From contig CALUIZ010000014.1 of NCBI GenBank assembly GCA_944320815.1, positions 1 to 64,000 of the forward strand: a DNA stretch of 64,000 nt, written 5' to 3'. The notes beneath the pieces were generated by a model, which was not told the DNA's origin, ran no database searches, and saw nothing but the letters and a program-made list of their open reading frames with translations. This document shows positions 35,954 to 45,722 of this stretch, piece by piece. The stretch is from an uncultured Phocaeicola sp. GTDB lineage: Bacteria > Bacteroidota > Bacteroidia > Bacteroidales > Bacteroidaceae. The position numbers and the translations under genes were made by a program. Positions within the stretch are counted from its first letter, which is position 1; each line of letters opens with the position of its first letter.

Positions 35954-38836
35954 TTAGGCTTGTTTCTTGCATAATTTTTTGAAATCGCAACGTTCGCAAT
36001 TCTCCTCGATTTCTGTCTGTGAGAAAGGAATCTCCGGGTCGAAGATGGTTTCCAGCAAGTCCTGAAGACGGCTTCTGAATTCGTCTTCATACAAGCTGAA
36101 ATCTTCCACGCGTGTCTTCTCTCTGTACTTTCCTATTTCAATGATGGGAGAGTAGTTGGCTGATGCTGCTTGGTGGATGTACAGCAGTGCCGGAGCGACA
36201 TGCCGTCCGTCTTTGTGCAGGCGGAGCATTCTTGACACGATGGCCGCATACAGGAATGTCTGGAAGATATGGCCCGGACGTTTCTTGCCGGGAGTGAACA
36301 CCGCTTCCAGATTTTCCGGGCATTCGGGGTTCCCTCCCGTCTTGTAGTCAACGATGCGCAGCATGTTGTCTTTCGTGTCCGTGCGGTCGATGATTCCTCC
36401 GATACATGTCCTGATGCTTCCCGAAGGTATGTTGATTTCCATTTCCTCCTTCACTTTCTGTTCCGAGCTTCCGAATGTGAAAGGAGTATGGTTCAGGTCT
36501 GTTCTCAGCAACTGGCGCACATAGCGGAGGATAACCGCAGAATTGAGCAGTTGCGTTCCGTTGTATTCCGGCAGTCGGTCGTTTCCGGTGTGGAAGAATA
36601 GTTCCCGGAATCCGTCGTCCACATATTTCTGGAGACGGACCTCGTTTTTCGGGTTGAGCAGTGTTTCCAGTGCTTCTCTGCTGACGGTTTTCTGGCGGGC
36701 GGTCAGATCCTTGTATATGTGTTCGGCCGCATAATGGAAGATGCTTCCGAACGTTGCCGGGTCAATGTCTGCGCTGACCTCATCGGGCGCGCTCAGTTTT
36801 GCCACATATCTGTAGTAGAATTTCAGCGGGCAGTCGAGGTATGTGTTCAGTGCCGAAGGGGAAATCATGGCCTGCGCGTTGCATCGCATGTCGAATGTCT
36901 GGCGCATGGTGTTCTGGATGTCCGGCGTTTTGCGGATGCTTATCGGTCCGGAAGTCACGGGTGCCTGTTCCGCTTCAAGCTGTCCCCGCCTGATGGGGTG
37001 GTTCCATTCTATGAGGAACTGAAGCATGAAGCGCGACATCTCTCCGCGGTTCATTCCGTCGGTGGCCGTGTTGTAGACCAGGGTCGCTTTCTCCGCCCGT
37101 TGCAGCAGGCGATAGAAATAATAGGCATATACCGCTATCTTGTGGTCGATTGTGGTCATGCCGAACGCTTTACGCAGATTATAGGGGATAAAGGAAGAGT
37201 CGCTTCCCGACTGGGGGAGTTTTCCTTCGTTGACAGACAACAGAATGAGATGCCGGAAGTCGAGATTGCGCGTTTCCAGCACTCCCATCACTTGCAGACC
37301 GATGGCCGGCTCTCCATGAAAAGGAATGCTTGATGCCGACATGACGCGTGTGAGGAGTCTTCTCAGGGTGGAGGAATTTACTTTCAGGTCTCCGTCGTCT
37401 ATCAGTCCGTGAAAGCGGTTGACGAGCGTGAACGCCTTGAATAGTGCCTCCCGGTAAAGTTGTCCGAACGCGTCGTGCTCCTGTCCGTTCCGGTTCCGGT
37501 AGAGGGTGGCGATTCGTTTCAGCAGTTCCGACAGATGTGCGCAGAGACTTTCGTTTGTGAGGCAGGGAGCGAACACATCTTGCTGCGTTTCGTCGGCGGA
37601 AAGTTCGGACGGAAGCGGGTAGAAACGGTTTTGTCTTGTCAGCTCCTTCAGAAGCGAATCTGTCTTGTCCGAGAGTTCCCGCAGGTAGGGATGTTTGAGA
37701 ATACCTGTCACTTGAGCAAAGGTGAACCGCCCTGTCTGCGGATTGTATCCTTCTGTATGTAATTCCACGAACAACTTGACGAAACTGTATGCCGGAGTCT
37801 GTGAAAGCGGGAATCCCATGGTGATGTTGGTGTGCCGGATGTTTTCGGGGAGTGAGTGGAGCACCGGCTGAAGCAGTGATTCGTTGCAGAGTACTACGGC
37901 GGTTTCCTTCTCGGTTGTTGTCAGATTTTCCCTGATCCATTGTGGCAGGTAACGTGTCTGGCCGTTCTCGGTAGGCGAGGCGATGTATCTTATTTCTTTG
38001 GGTCCGGACAGATTGTCGAAGCATGAGGGCGGCAGTTCCGAAGGGAAGTCTCTCAGGTTCCGGCGGATGAACTCACCTGCCTCATGAGGATGCCTTTCCA
38101 GATAGAACTTGTCGTAGTCCCAGTAGAACATGGCCTTCCCTGCCTCGTGCAGCTTGCTGAATAAGGTATGCTCCACTTTGTTCAGCACATTGAACCCCAC
38201 GAACACATAACGGTCGTAAGGCAGACCGGCCACATCGAGCGATTCGATGACATGACGGTAAAGCATCCCTTCATAGGCAATTCCTTGTGCGGCAAGCAGC
38301 TTCTTGTAGCGGGTATATATTTCGCCTAACACGTTCCACAGTGAGATGAAACGCCGTTTCAGCTCCGTCTCATGATTGATGGAGAAGTTGCGGAAGAACT
38401 GGCTGACAGCTTCTTTCTGTCCTTCCTCCAGAAAACTGTAATTGTCTACCACCTCATTCAGGTCTTTCAGGTTACTGAACAGTGTGGCGGTGTCGGCCAT
38501 GTTCTTGTCTGCGTCGTCGAAATCACTGATCAGCATCTCTCCCCAGAAGTAGAAATCGTCCAGTGTCTCATCGCGTCCCGTGACTTCCCTGAACACCTTG
38601 TAGAGGTCGCAGACCAGCTTTATGGAATCTCCTGTTGTCAGTTCGGAAGAATGCGTGAAAAGTTCGCTGATGCTCAGGTAAGAGGGCGACCAGAGAGGCT
38701 TTGAACTTTCTCCGGTCAGATATTCGTTGAAAAAAAGTCCGGCACGTTTGTTCGGAAACACGACAGCGGTCCGTGTGAAGTCTCCGCCTGTTTTCTGATA
38801 TAAGTCGTGTGCCACTTGTTTGAGAAATGTTTCCAT
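35954..38836 (-). CDS. addB: AddB-like helicase-nuclease subunit (PD-(D/E)XK, iron-sulfur)
   Basis: 960 residues. Partner of AddA in resection of double-strand breaks. The N-terminus has a degenerate helicase fold (TAVVFPNKRAGLFFNEYL). The C-terminal nuclease has the entry SALNTYLDCPLKFYYRYVA and catalytic RIVDYKTGG. One cysteine in that entry motif plus CERCDFKKLC at the extreme C-terminus supplies the four ligands of the AddB-type 4Fe-4S cluster. It follows addA by 15 bp. Length fits the Bacteroidota AddB type. Confidence 0.88.
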   Translation of the reverse strand: METFLKQVAHDLYQKTGGDFTRTAVVFPNKRAGLFFNEYLTGESSKPLWSPSYLSISELFTHSSELTTGDSIKLVCDLYKVFREVTGRDETLDDFYFWGEMLISDFDDADKNMADTATLFSNLKDLNEVVDNYSFLEEGQKEAVSQFFRNFSINHETELKRRFISLWNVLGEIYTRYKKLLAAQGIAYEGMLYRHVIESLDVAGLPYDRYVFVGFNVLNKVEHTLFSKLHEAGKAMFYWDYDKFYLERHPHEAGEFIRRNLRDFPSELPPSCFDNLSGPKEIRYIASPTENGQTRYLPQWIRENLTTTEKETAVVLCNESLLQPVLHSLPENIRHTNITMGFPLSQTPAYSFVKLFVELHTEGYNPQTGRFTFAQVTGILKHPYLRELSDKTDSLLKELTRQNRFYPLPSELSADETQQDVFAPCLTNESLCAHLSELLKRIATLYRNRNGQEHDAFGQLYREALFKAFTLVNRFHGLIDDGDLKVNSSTLRRLLTRVMSASSIPFHGEPAIGLQVMGVLETRNLDFRHLILLSVNEGKLPQSGSDSSFIPYNLRKAFGMTTIDHKIAVYAYYFYRLLQRAEKATLVYNTATDGMNRGEMSRFMLQFLIEWNHPIRRGQLEAEQAPVTSGPISIRKTPDIQNTMRQTFDMRCNAQAMISPSALNTYLDCPLKFYYRYVAKLSAPDEVSADIDPATFGSIFHYAAEHIYKDLTARQKTVSREALETLLNPKNEVRLQKYVDDGFRELFFHTGNDRLPEYNGTQLLNSAVILRYVRQLLRTDLNHTPFTFGSSEQKVKEEMEINIPSGSIRTCIGGIIDRTDTKDNMLRIVDYKTGGNPECPENLEAVFTPGKKRPGHIFQTFLYAAIVSRMLRLHKDGRHVAPALLYIHQAASANYSPIIEIGKYREKTRVEDFSLYEDEFRSRLQDLLETIFDPEIPFSQTEIEENCERCDFKKLCKKQA

Positions 38837-38851
38837 GATGTCCTTTCAAAG

Positions 38852-41800
38852 TTAGTCTACGGGTTCAAGTTCGTTTGCTGTCACATACCACAGATACCCT
38901 TCCATTTGTTGCGTGTATCCCATGGCTTTCAGCAGTTCCATGTACTCATGCACCTGTTTCCGATGAGAGTTGTTCCTTTTCCCGAACTTGAAGTCGACTA
39001 CGACCACCCTTCCGTTTTTCATCATTACCCGGTCGGGCCGTCGGGTCTGCATGTTTCCTTTATCGTCGGTGAAGATGATGCTGCATTCGTTGTATAGCTT
39101 CCATCCGCCATCGAACCATTCCTGCACTTGAGGGCTTTCCAATGCCTTCCGGGCCAGTCCGGTGATTTCTTCTTCTTGTGCGGCCGATTCGAATACACCT
39201 TCGAAACGTAGGTTCTCAATGGCCTTGGGCAAATCGCTTTTCTTTTCTACGGATGCGAACACCCTGTGCAGCAGTTGTCCTCTGAGAATATATTCTTCAG
39301 GATTCTTTTCTTCGTCTCCCCGGATGAAATCGGCCGAGCGGTTGGACTGTTTGAACTCGATGTCCGTTTCCAGACTCTCTATTCTGACGGGAATGGCTTC
39401 CGGCTGTATGGACAGACGATTCTTCTTCTTTTTCTTTTCCTCATCTCTTTCCAGACACGTCGTTCCATATTCAAACGTTTCGGGTGCGTCTTCCTTTTCT
39501 TCGTCTCCATCCGTTTCTGTTTCGTCCATCTTCGGTGACCCCATCTCACTTATGGCTTCATAAATCAGACCCGACACCGTGTTCTGCTGGTTCTTCTTGC
39601 TGAACACGACCAGATTCTTGCAGGCACGCGTGAAAGCCACGTAAAGCAGGTTCAGGTTGTCCACCCAAAGCTGGAGGCGTTCTTCCAGATAACTTTCGCA
39701 ATATACGGATTCGGCCATAGCCTTTGAATAGTTGATGGGAGCGATGTCCAGTTGGTTGAAGGGAGGAATGTCTGTAGCTTTTCCGCTTCCTGCCACCGAG
39801 CACCATATCAGATGGCTGTTTGTCTCATTCTCCATTTTCCAGTCGCAGAACGGGATGATTACCGTATGGAACTCCAGTCCCTTTGACTTGTGTATCGACA
39901 GAATCCGGATACCTTCAATTTCTCCGGAAGGGATTGTCTTTTCATGCAGAGTTTCGTCCCAATAGTTGATGAAGGCTGTCAGGTCGGAAGAGTTTTCTCC
40001 GATATATTCCGTTACCGCATCAAAGAAGGCGCAGACATAGGCATCCTGATGTCCGATTTCCTGCAGATTGAAAAGCCGGAAAAGTTTTTCCAGCAGTTCG
40101 TATAGCGGCATGAAGCGCAGTCCCTCTTCCTGTTTCAGAAATTCTTCGGGAAGATAATTGTCCGCACCGCGAAGCAATATTGTGTTCAGGTCGGTCTCTT
40201 TGCGCATGATTTCCCTTTGATAAGTGCCGGCGAGTCTTGCCTGAGAAATCAGGTCATCGGGTGAAGCAAGATAGCGCAGCCCGTCCATCATCATGTTCAC
40301 TGCGAGCGATGCATCCAGGCGGAACGCTTCGTCAGAGACGATTCTGTAGGGGGTATGTTCTTCAAAATAGTCAGCGATGGCAGGAATCGTTTTGTTTTTC
40401 CGCACCAGAATAGCAATGTCTTCCGTATGCAGTCCTTGGGAGATGAGCCTCTCCACTTCCTCCGCGAGACAGGCCAGCGTCGTTTCTGTGTAAGGATTTT
40501 CCTTGTTGTCCGGGAGGAACGTGATTTTCACATATCCCTTTTCTTCTTTTTTTGCCGTTTTCTGCTTCACGTCACTGTATGCGTTGACCAGTTGGGTGCA
40601 TACACTTTTCCTTTCTTCCTCGTAGCGCGAGTTAAGTACATAGCAGGCTGCCTGGAAGATTTCATTGTTGAACCGGATGATACGTGCCTCACTTCTCCAG
40701 TTCGTGTCGAGCGTGCATTCTTTTGTGCGGAATCCGGATTCTTCCGACAGGTTGGCCAGAATCTTCCAGTCGCCGTTCCGCCAGCGGTAAATGCTCTGCT
40801 TGACATCGCCCACTATCAGGCTTCCTTCCTTTTGGGAAAGACATTCATCGAGCAGGAGATGGAAATTTTCCCATTGCATGCGCGACGTGTCCTGAAATTC
40901 GTCAATCATCACCGTGTCGAGTGTAGTCCCGATCTTTTCATAGATGAAGGATGCGTCCCCCTCCCGTATCAGTCCATGAAGCAGTGCGTTGGTGTCGGAG
41001 AGCAGAAAACGGTTGTGTTCCTGATTCTGGAGCCTCACTTCATTGTCAATGTCAGCCAGCAGTCTCAGGTTGTTCAGATACCTCAGTGAGAGGTCGCACG
41101 AGTTGACCAGCATGTTGTTCTGGGGCCGGACGCTTTCCGCCTCTTCCAGCAGAGGGATGAGCTGGGATGAGGCCAGCGAGCGGATCAGACTCCGGTTAGG
41201 GGAAGTCGCCGCAGCCCAGTTTGCCGCGTCTGCCAGACACTTCTCGGCGGTGGCATTTCTGATGTCGTTGCCCAGATTGCCGTTTGCCAGTTTTCTGAAA
41301 TAGCTTCCGATGCCGTTTCTTCCACCCTTCAAGTCCTCCGGAACCAGATTGTTCCGCTGCAGGATGTCAGTGAAGCGTGCGCTGATGTCTGCCATCTGTT
41401 TGAGAGCGGCCTCGCGGAGATCCTGCAGCGTTTTGCGATATTGGGGGATAAAATGCGGGTCGGCCAGCTTCTTGCGCAGTTCGTGCCCTTTTTCGATGTA
41501 ACTCTCGTCGAAGATGTTCCATCCGAAATTCTTGATTTCGCCCGACACATTCCATCTCTTGTCATCAGAAATCCGCTCTTCGATGTATTCCAGCAGCCAA
41601 GCAAGCACCGGAGAACGGCGCGTAAGCTTTTCTATCATCGCGTTGACCGCATCTTCGAGCACCTCCCCGTTGTTCAGTTCGATGGTAAGGTTGGCCCCCA
41701 GCTCCAGTTCTCTGGAAAGATTCTTCAGAACCGACTGGAAAAAGGAGTCGATCGTTTCAATCCGGAAACGGCTGTAGTCATGGATAATGCGGGTGAGTGC

Positions 41801-42091
41801 CTCCTGTGCAGACCGTCTGATTTCTTCGTCCGTCTTTTGCGAATGTTTCCGTATTTCCTTCATGTAGCTTTCCGAGTCCGCATCATCAGAGGCGATGCCG
41901 TACAATTGTTCCAGAATACGCTCTTTCATTTCTGCGGTAGCCTTGTTGGTGAACGTGACAGCCAGAATCCGACGGTAAGCGGCCGGGTCCTCTATAAGCT
42001 GGCGGATATAGTGTGCGGCCAGCGTGAACGTTTTTCCGGAACCGGCCGAAGCCTTGTAGACCAGGAGTTGGGGATGTGGTGAGTCGGGCAT
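38852..42091 (-). CDS. addA: AddA-like UvrD/Rep helicase with C-terminal nuclease
   Basis: 1079 residues from the ATG at 42091, four bases after the ligase stop; a TTG at 42142 would overlap that gene. SF1 helicase motifs: KASAGSGKTFTLAA (Walker A), AVTFTNKATAEMKERI (Ia), VMIDEFQDTSRMQW (II), SLIVGDVKQSIYRWRNGD (III), ILSIHKSKGLEFHTVI (V), LLYVAFTRACKNLVVF (VI). The C-terminal nuclease has TRRPDRVM...VVVVDFKFGK. Works with the downstream addB product in recombination-coupled break repair. Confidence 0.92.
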   Translation of the reverse strand: MPDSPHPQLLVYKASAGSGKTFTLAAHYIRQLIEDPAAYRRILAVTFTNKATAEMKERILEQLYGIASDDADSESYMKEIRKHSQKTDEEIRRSAQEALTRIIHDYSRFRIETIDSFFQSVLKNLSRELELGANLTIELNNGEVLEDAVNAMIEKLTRRSPVLAWLLEYIEERISDDKRWNVSGEIKNFGWNIFDESYIEKGHELRKKLADPHFIPQYRKTLQDLREAALKQMADISARFTDILQRNNLVPEDLKGGRNGIGSYFRKLANGNLGNDIRNATAEKCLADAANWAAATSPNRSLIRSLASSQLIPLLEEAESVRPQNNMLVNSCDLSLRYLNNLRLLADIDNEVRLQNQEHNRFLLSDTNALLHGLIREGDASFIYEKIGTTLDTVMIDEFQDTSRMQWENFHLLLDECLSQKEGSLIVGDVKQSIYRWRNGDWKILANLSEESGFRTKECTLDTNWRSEARIIRFNNEIFQAACYVLNSRYEEERKSVCTQLVNAYSDVKQKTAKKEEKGYVKITFLPDNKENPYTETTLACLAEEVERLISQGLHTEDIAILVRKNKTIPAIADYFEEHTPYRIVSDEAFRLDASLAVNMMMDGLRYLASPDDLISQARLAGTYQREIMRKETDLNTILLRGADNYLPEEFLKQEEGLRFMPLYELLEKLFRLFNLQEIGHQDAYVCAFFDAVTEYIGENSSDLTAFINYWDETLHEKTIPSGEIEGIRILSIHKSKGLEFHTVIIPFCDWKMENETNSHLIWCSVAGSGKATDIPPFNQLDIAPINYSKAMAESVYCESYLEERLQLWVDNLNLLYVAFTRACKNLVVFSKKNQQNTVSGLIYEAISEMGSPKMDETETDGDEEKEDAPETFEYGTTCLERDEEKKKKKNRLSIQPEAIPVRIESLETDIEFKQSNRSADFIRGDEEKNPEEYILRGQLLHRVFASVEKKSDLPKAIENLRFEGVFESAAQEEEITGLARKALESPQVQEWFDGGWKLYNECSIIFTDDKGNMQTRRPDRVMMKNGRVVVVDFKFGKRNNSHRKQVHEYMELLKAMGYTQQMEGYLWYVTANELEPVD

Positions 42092-42095
42092 GTCA

Positions 42096-43748
42096 TCATT
42101 GATATAAGAAGCGTTTGATACTTTTTTTCGCCGTTTTCTCAAATTCCTCCGGATAGAGCTTCACGTGGGCAATCTGCGAATAGGCCGGAAGTAGCTTGTT
42201 CAGTTCCACGCGGTTTGTTTCAATAGCCTCTTCAAGCTGCTGCTTTGTCAGGTTCTGCGTGAAAGCCTCTTCGTTGTCCGGATAGACAAGAGCGACGAGC
42301 TTGTTGTCTTTCAGGATGACAAGCGATTCGTTGACGAACGGCATGTTGTTGAGCCGCGCCTCGATTTCTTCCGGATAGATGTTCTGTCCGGATGCGGTGA
42401 GAAGCATGTTCTTGCAGCGTCCCTTGATGAAGATATTTCCTTCCGCGTCCTTCACTGCCATGTCTCCGGTGTGCAGCCACCCGTTTTTGTCGATGGTCTG
42501 TTCTGTGGCTTCCTGGTTCTTGAAATACCCCAGCATCACGTTCATCCCGCGGCAGAGCAGTTCACCCGGTACGTTTTCCGGGTCGGGCGAATCGACTTTC
42601 GTCTCCATGTTCGACACCGTTTTTCCGCACGAAGTGTACTGGATTTCGTCCCATCGGCTGTGGCAGATGAGCGGCGCACATTCCGTCATGCCGTAGGCGA
42701 TGGTATAAGGGAAGTTGATTTTGCGCAGAAAGGCTTCCACCTCCGCATTGAAGGGTGCGCCTCCGATGACGATTTCAATGAAGTTCCCCCCGAACACCTC
42801 CATGGCCTGTCTGCGTATCTGCTCCTTGATTTTGTCGCTGACGATAGGGATATGCAGCAGGAGTTTCCCCAGTTTGTTGTCCACTTGCGGAAGGATGTTC
42901 TTCTTGAATATTTTTTCCACGATCAGCGGCACGCAGGCGATGACACGGGGCCGGATGACGGCAAACGACTCGGCGATGATTTTGGGACTGGGCATGCGGG
43001 TCAGGAACCACAGATGTGCTCCTACGGTGACACCATAGAGAAAATCGAACACAAGTCCGAAGATATGTCCCAGCGGAAGCATCGAGACGATGCGGTCGCC
43101 CGGCTGGAGTCCCACCTTCGAGTGTATGTGTACGATGTTCGAGATGATGCTCCGGTAAGGCAGCATCACGCCTTTCGAGTAACCGGTGGTGCCTGATGTA
43201 TAGTTGATGACGGCCAGTTCCTCCGGGTCTTCCCGCCGGTATGACACCTGTTCCGCACGGAAGCGGCAGGGATATTTCTTCCCGAATTCCTCGTTCAGAT
43301 GCTCTCTGGCATAAGTGAGGCGTTTTGAACGTGAAACCACCAGATCATTGTTCTTCAGTTCGATGATGCCTTCCAGATTCGGCATCGCGCGTTCGTTGAA
43401 GTTCTCCCACACCTGATCGCCCACGAAAAGCATGCGCGCTTCAGAATGGTTGACGATGTGGTGCACGTTGTCCGCCTTGAATTCGTGAAGAATAGGTACG
43501 GCCACCGCTCCATAGGTCACTATCCCCAGAAAAGCGGCTGTCCAGTTGGCACTGTTCCGTCCGCACAACGCTATCTTGTCGCCTTTCTTTATTCCCGCGT
43601 GCTCGAACAGGATGTGCATCTTCTCTATTTTCCGGGCTACGTCGCGATATTGCAGTGTGGCTCCCTTGTAATCGGTCAGGGCATCCAGATTCCAGTTTTT
43701 CCGGATACTTTGTTCTACCAGTTGTATAAAGCTGTCTTGGTTTTCCAT
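42096..43748 (-). CDS. AMP-binding long-chain acyl-CoA ligase (FadD/LACS-like)
   Basis: 550 residues. Activates fatty acids through an acyl-adenylate. Signatures: AVINYTSGTTGYSKGVMLPYRSI (P-loop of ANL enzymes), YGMTECAPLICHS, GWLHTGDMAVKDAEGNIFIKGR and the C-terminal catalytic lysine region EKTAKKSIKRFLY. Head of an operon with addA and addB; the metabolic link between fatty-acid activation and break repair is not obvious. A minus-strand TACTTTTG at 43790-43783 is the likely -7. Confidence 0.92.
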   Translation of the reverse strand: MENQDSFIQLVEQSIRKNWNLDALTDYKGATLQYRDVARKIEKMHILFEHAGIKKGDKIALCGRNSANWTAAFLGIVTYGAVAVPILHEFKADNVHHIVNHSEARMLFVGDQVWENFNERAMPNLEGIIELKNNDLVVSRSKRLTYAREHLNEEFGKKYPCRFRAEQVSYRREDPEELAVINYTSGTTGYSKGVMLPYRSIISNIVHIHSKVGLQPGDRIVSMLPLGHIFGLVFDFLYGVTVGAHLWFLTRMPSPKIIAESFAVIRPRVIACVPLIVEKIFKKNILPQVDNKLGKLLLHIPIVSDKIKEQIRRQAMEVFGGNFIEIVIGGAPFNAEVEAFLRKINFPYTIAYGMTECAPLICHSRWDEIQYTSCGKTVSNMETKVDSPDPENVPGELLCRGMNVMLGYFKNQEATEQTIDKNGWLHTGDMAVKDAEGNIFIKGRCKNMLLTASGQNIYPEEIEARLNNMPFVNESLVILKDNKLVALVYPDNEEAFTQNLTKQQLEEAIETNRVELNKLLPAYSQIAHVKLYPEEFEKTAKKSIKRFLYQ

Positions 43749-44075
43749 TTTTTAAATTGCACAAATTTCAATACAATGTGCGCAAAAGTAATAAAACTTC
43801 ATCTAACTTTCTTGCACGGATGTAACTTTCTTTACATGCGGCAGACGATTTGACGTTCCGGACGGAAAAAATGGAGGAAAGTATGGCCGGTTCCGGATTT
43901 TTGTTTACCTTTGCTCCCGAATCCGATGCGGCCTTTCCGTTTTCTTTCCTTTTTCAGGCCGTATTTCTTTCGGAGAATTTCTATTTTTCATGTTTCATGT
44001 GCAGCCTCAGGACCGTATAGGCATTCGTCCGTTCTTTCATGACGGCCTGTCGGGCAGCAATATTTTCAGGATAAC
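43749..44075. other. Intergenic stretch left of the first 202-bp repeat
   Basis: Holds the minus-strand -7 element of the ligase gene (43783-43790). It also has a plus-strand promoter-like TATG-20-TACCTTTG (43882-43885 and 43906-43913) with no annotated gene behind it except the small repeat ORF, and a CGGCCT/AGGCCG pairing (43929-43961). No coding region is visible. Confidence 0.5.
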
Positions 44076-44277
44076 ATTATGGAAAAATCAGAAAAGTATT
44101 TCAGGTATTTGAAGTTTCCTCTGGACCGGTTTTACAGGGAACGTTTCATGGATGACGTGTTTCCTTTCTTTTCCGGTGCGGAGAGAACATGAGACCGTCT
44201 TGCAGACGGCAGGAGAATAAGCCGGTATTTTTCCCGGAATATCGGGGAGCTTTGTCTGAATCATCAGGGTGTTTTTC
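44076..44277. repeat. 202-bp direct repeat, left copy
   Basis: Identical in length to 45521-45722 and differing at six positions with no gaps (about 97% identity). It contains a small ORF (44079-44192), a hairpin CCGTCT-TGC-AGACGG (44195-44209) and a CCCG/CGGG pairing. The two copies face the same way and bracket the ATPase gene, whose stop codon straddles the inner end of this copy. Confidence 0.92.
44079..44192 (+). CDS. Small ORF in the left repeat copy, 37 residues, unknown
   Basis: ATG to TGA, starting MEKSEKYFRYLKFPLDRF. Charged and aromatic, no signal peptide, no recognised family. The right copy encodes the same peptide with Y19H and P29S. Two of the three differences in the frame change the residue, so there is no sign of protein-level selection. 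It may be a fragment or not expressed. Confidence 0.25.
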   Translation: MEKSEKYFRYLKFPLDRFYRERFMDDVFPFFSGAERT

Positions 44278-45406
44278 ACATTCCCAACTCCTTTTTTAGC
44301 CACACTCTCATCACCGGATCAGGAATGACAACTTGTCGTTTCTCGATCTCTATGAGTTCCTTTTTGACTAATGCCCTCTTTATAATACTTACATTTGCAG
44401 ACGAACCGAGTTGGTATTTCTGCAAAACCTCTTGTGTGGTAAATTCACTATGAATCCCGTCTATGACAGCTCGTAGAAAATTCATCTGATAGGTCGTAAG
44501 ACTCTCGGTCTGTTTCTCGAACAACGGGGTATTCTGGTCAATAATATCTTGATATGCCGCCTCGAAATCCTGCTCGGTGGCAGTCCCGTCCGTATGAATC
44601 CATACTAACCACGCCAACTGCTGAACATAAGACGAGTGGTTGTCCACTATCCGGCATATCTTTTCAGCCAACTCTCTTGAGATATTCTTGTACGTAGCTT
44701 CAAACCGGCCGCAGATATAATCCACCCAATCCGAAGTTCCGATTTTCGGCAGATAAATGACATCACCGAATTTATAGAACGGGAGATTCTTTTTCTCGAA
44801 CAGTTCATTCATCAAATGCTTCTTGCTGCCGAACAGACAATAGGATACAGACTTTTGTAGTTGCCACACAGTACGCAACCGTTTCTGAAATGTCTTGGAA
44901 TCCTTGAACTCGGCAATCTGCTGGAATTCGTCAATACACACAACGATATTGAAGCCTTTCTTCTGTGCTATTTTCTCCGGAAGCTGCAGAATCTCATCGA
45001 CATCGTTACTTTTCGGATTCATTTCAAGCGAAATGGAGAAATCCGTCATGGGATCTGTACCTATTGAGATTTTCGGGCTGATACGAGAAAGGAATAGCTT
45101 GACATTTTCCAACCACTCATCCAATTTCGAAGATGTTTGTTTGAGGACAGCAGCCGCAAATGCATCATAGAAATCCTTATCACTACGACACGAAAAAATG
45201 TCAAGATACACAATTTTCAATTTGTCGGATTGCGCCAAACGACATGCTTTCTGTACCAATGAGGTCTTGCCCCAGCGGCGAGGGGAAATCAGTATGGTAT
45301 TGACGTTATGCCGAAAATTCAGCAACAGACGCTCCGTTTCTTTCTCCCTGTCGGTAAAATTATCGCCCGATGCGGCAACACCAAATATAAACGGCTTGTT
45401 CTCCAT
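44276..45406 (-). CDS. AAA-family ATPase, archaeal-ATPase-like, with C-terminal winged helix
   Basis: 376 residues from the ATG at 45406 (the codon at 45415 is TTG). It has the family N-terminus FTDREKETERLLLNF, P-loop SPRRWGKTSLVQKA, Walker B VVCIDEFQQI, a sensor-like CLFGSKKHLM, and a winged-helix-like C-terminus (TTQEVLQKYQLGSSANVSIIKRALVKKELIEI). The family occurs in many variable copies in Bacteroidota and archaea and has no settled role. The gene is visibly more A/T-rich than its neighbours and lies exactly between two 202-bp direct repeats, which suggests acquisition as a unit. Two bases of its stop codon belong to the repeat. Confidence 0.85.
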   Translation of the reverse strand: MENKPFIFGVAASGDNFTDREKETERLLLNFRHNVNTILISPRRWGKTSLVQKACRLAQSDKLKIVYLDIFSCRSDKDFYDAFAAAVLKQTSSKLDEWLENVKLFLSRISPKISIGTDPMTDFSISLEMNPKSNDVDEILQLPEKIAQKKGFNIVVCIDEFQQIAEFKDSKTFQKRLRTVWQLQKSVSYCLFGSKKHLMNELFEKKNLPFYKFGDVIYLPKIGTSDWVDYICGRFEATYKNISRELAEKICRIVDNHSSYVQQLAWLVWIHTDGTATEQDFEAAYQDIIDQNTPLFEKQTESLTTYQMNFLRAVIDGIHSEFTTQEVLQKYQLGSSANVSIIKRALVKKELIEIEKRQVVIPDPVMRVWLKKELGM

Positions 45407-45429
45407 AATCTTCAAATCTTATTCAAGTG

Positions 45430-45475
45430 CAAAGATATGAAATAATATTGTTACTAATAATTTTATTACTAATAA
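45430..45475 (-). promoter_or_regulatory. Promoter region of the ATPase gene with a 10-bp direct repeat
   Basis: Minus-strand TATCTTTG (45437-45430) is a good -7. Upstream, TTACTAATAA occurs twice (45451-45460 and 45466-45475), 15 bp apart, in A/T-rich sequence; it could be an operator or a UP-like element. No clear -33. Confidence 0.45.
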
Positions 45476-45520
45476 AGTTATTTCTGCTTCTGCTTTTCTT
45501 CTGTTGACTGCATTAGAATT

Positions 45521-45722
45521 ATTATGGAAAAATCAGAAAAGTATTTCAGGTATTTGAAGTTTCCTCTGGATCGGTTTCACAGGGAACGTTTCATGGATGA
45601 CGTGTTTTCTTTCTTTTCCGGTGCGGAGAGAACATGAGACCGTCTTGCAGACGGCAGGAGAATAAGCCGGTATTCTTCCCGGAATATCGGGGTGTTTTGT
45701 CTGAATCATCAGGGTGTTTTTC
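45521..45722. repeat. 202-bp direct repeat, right copy
   Basis: Second copy of the repeat at 44076-44277, same orientation, six substitutions. Recombination between the copies would remove 1,445 bp including the whole ATPase gene and leave one repeat. Confidence 0.92.
45524..45637 (+). CDS. Small ORF in the right repeat copy, 37 residues, unknown
   Basis: Same reading frame as 44079-44192 with H19 and S29. No family recognised and expression is doubtful. Confidence 0.25.
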   Translation: MEKSEKYFRYLKFPLDRFHRERFMDDVFSFFSGAERT

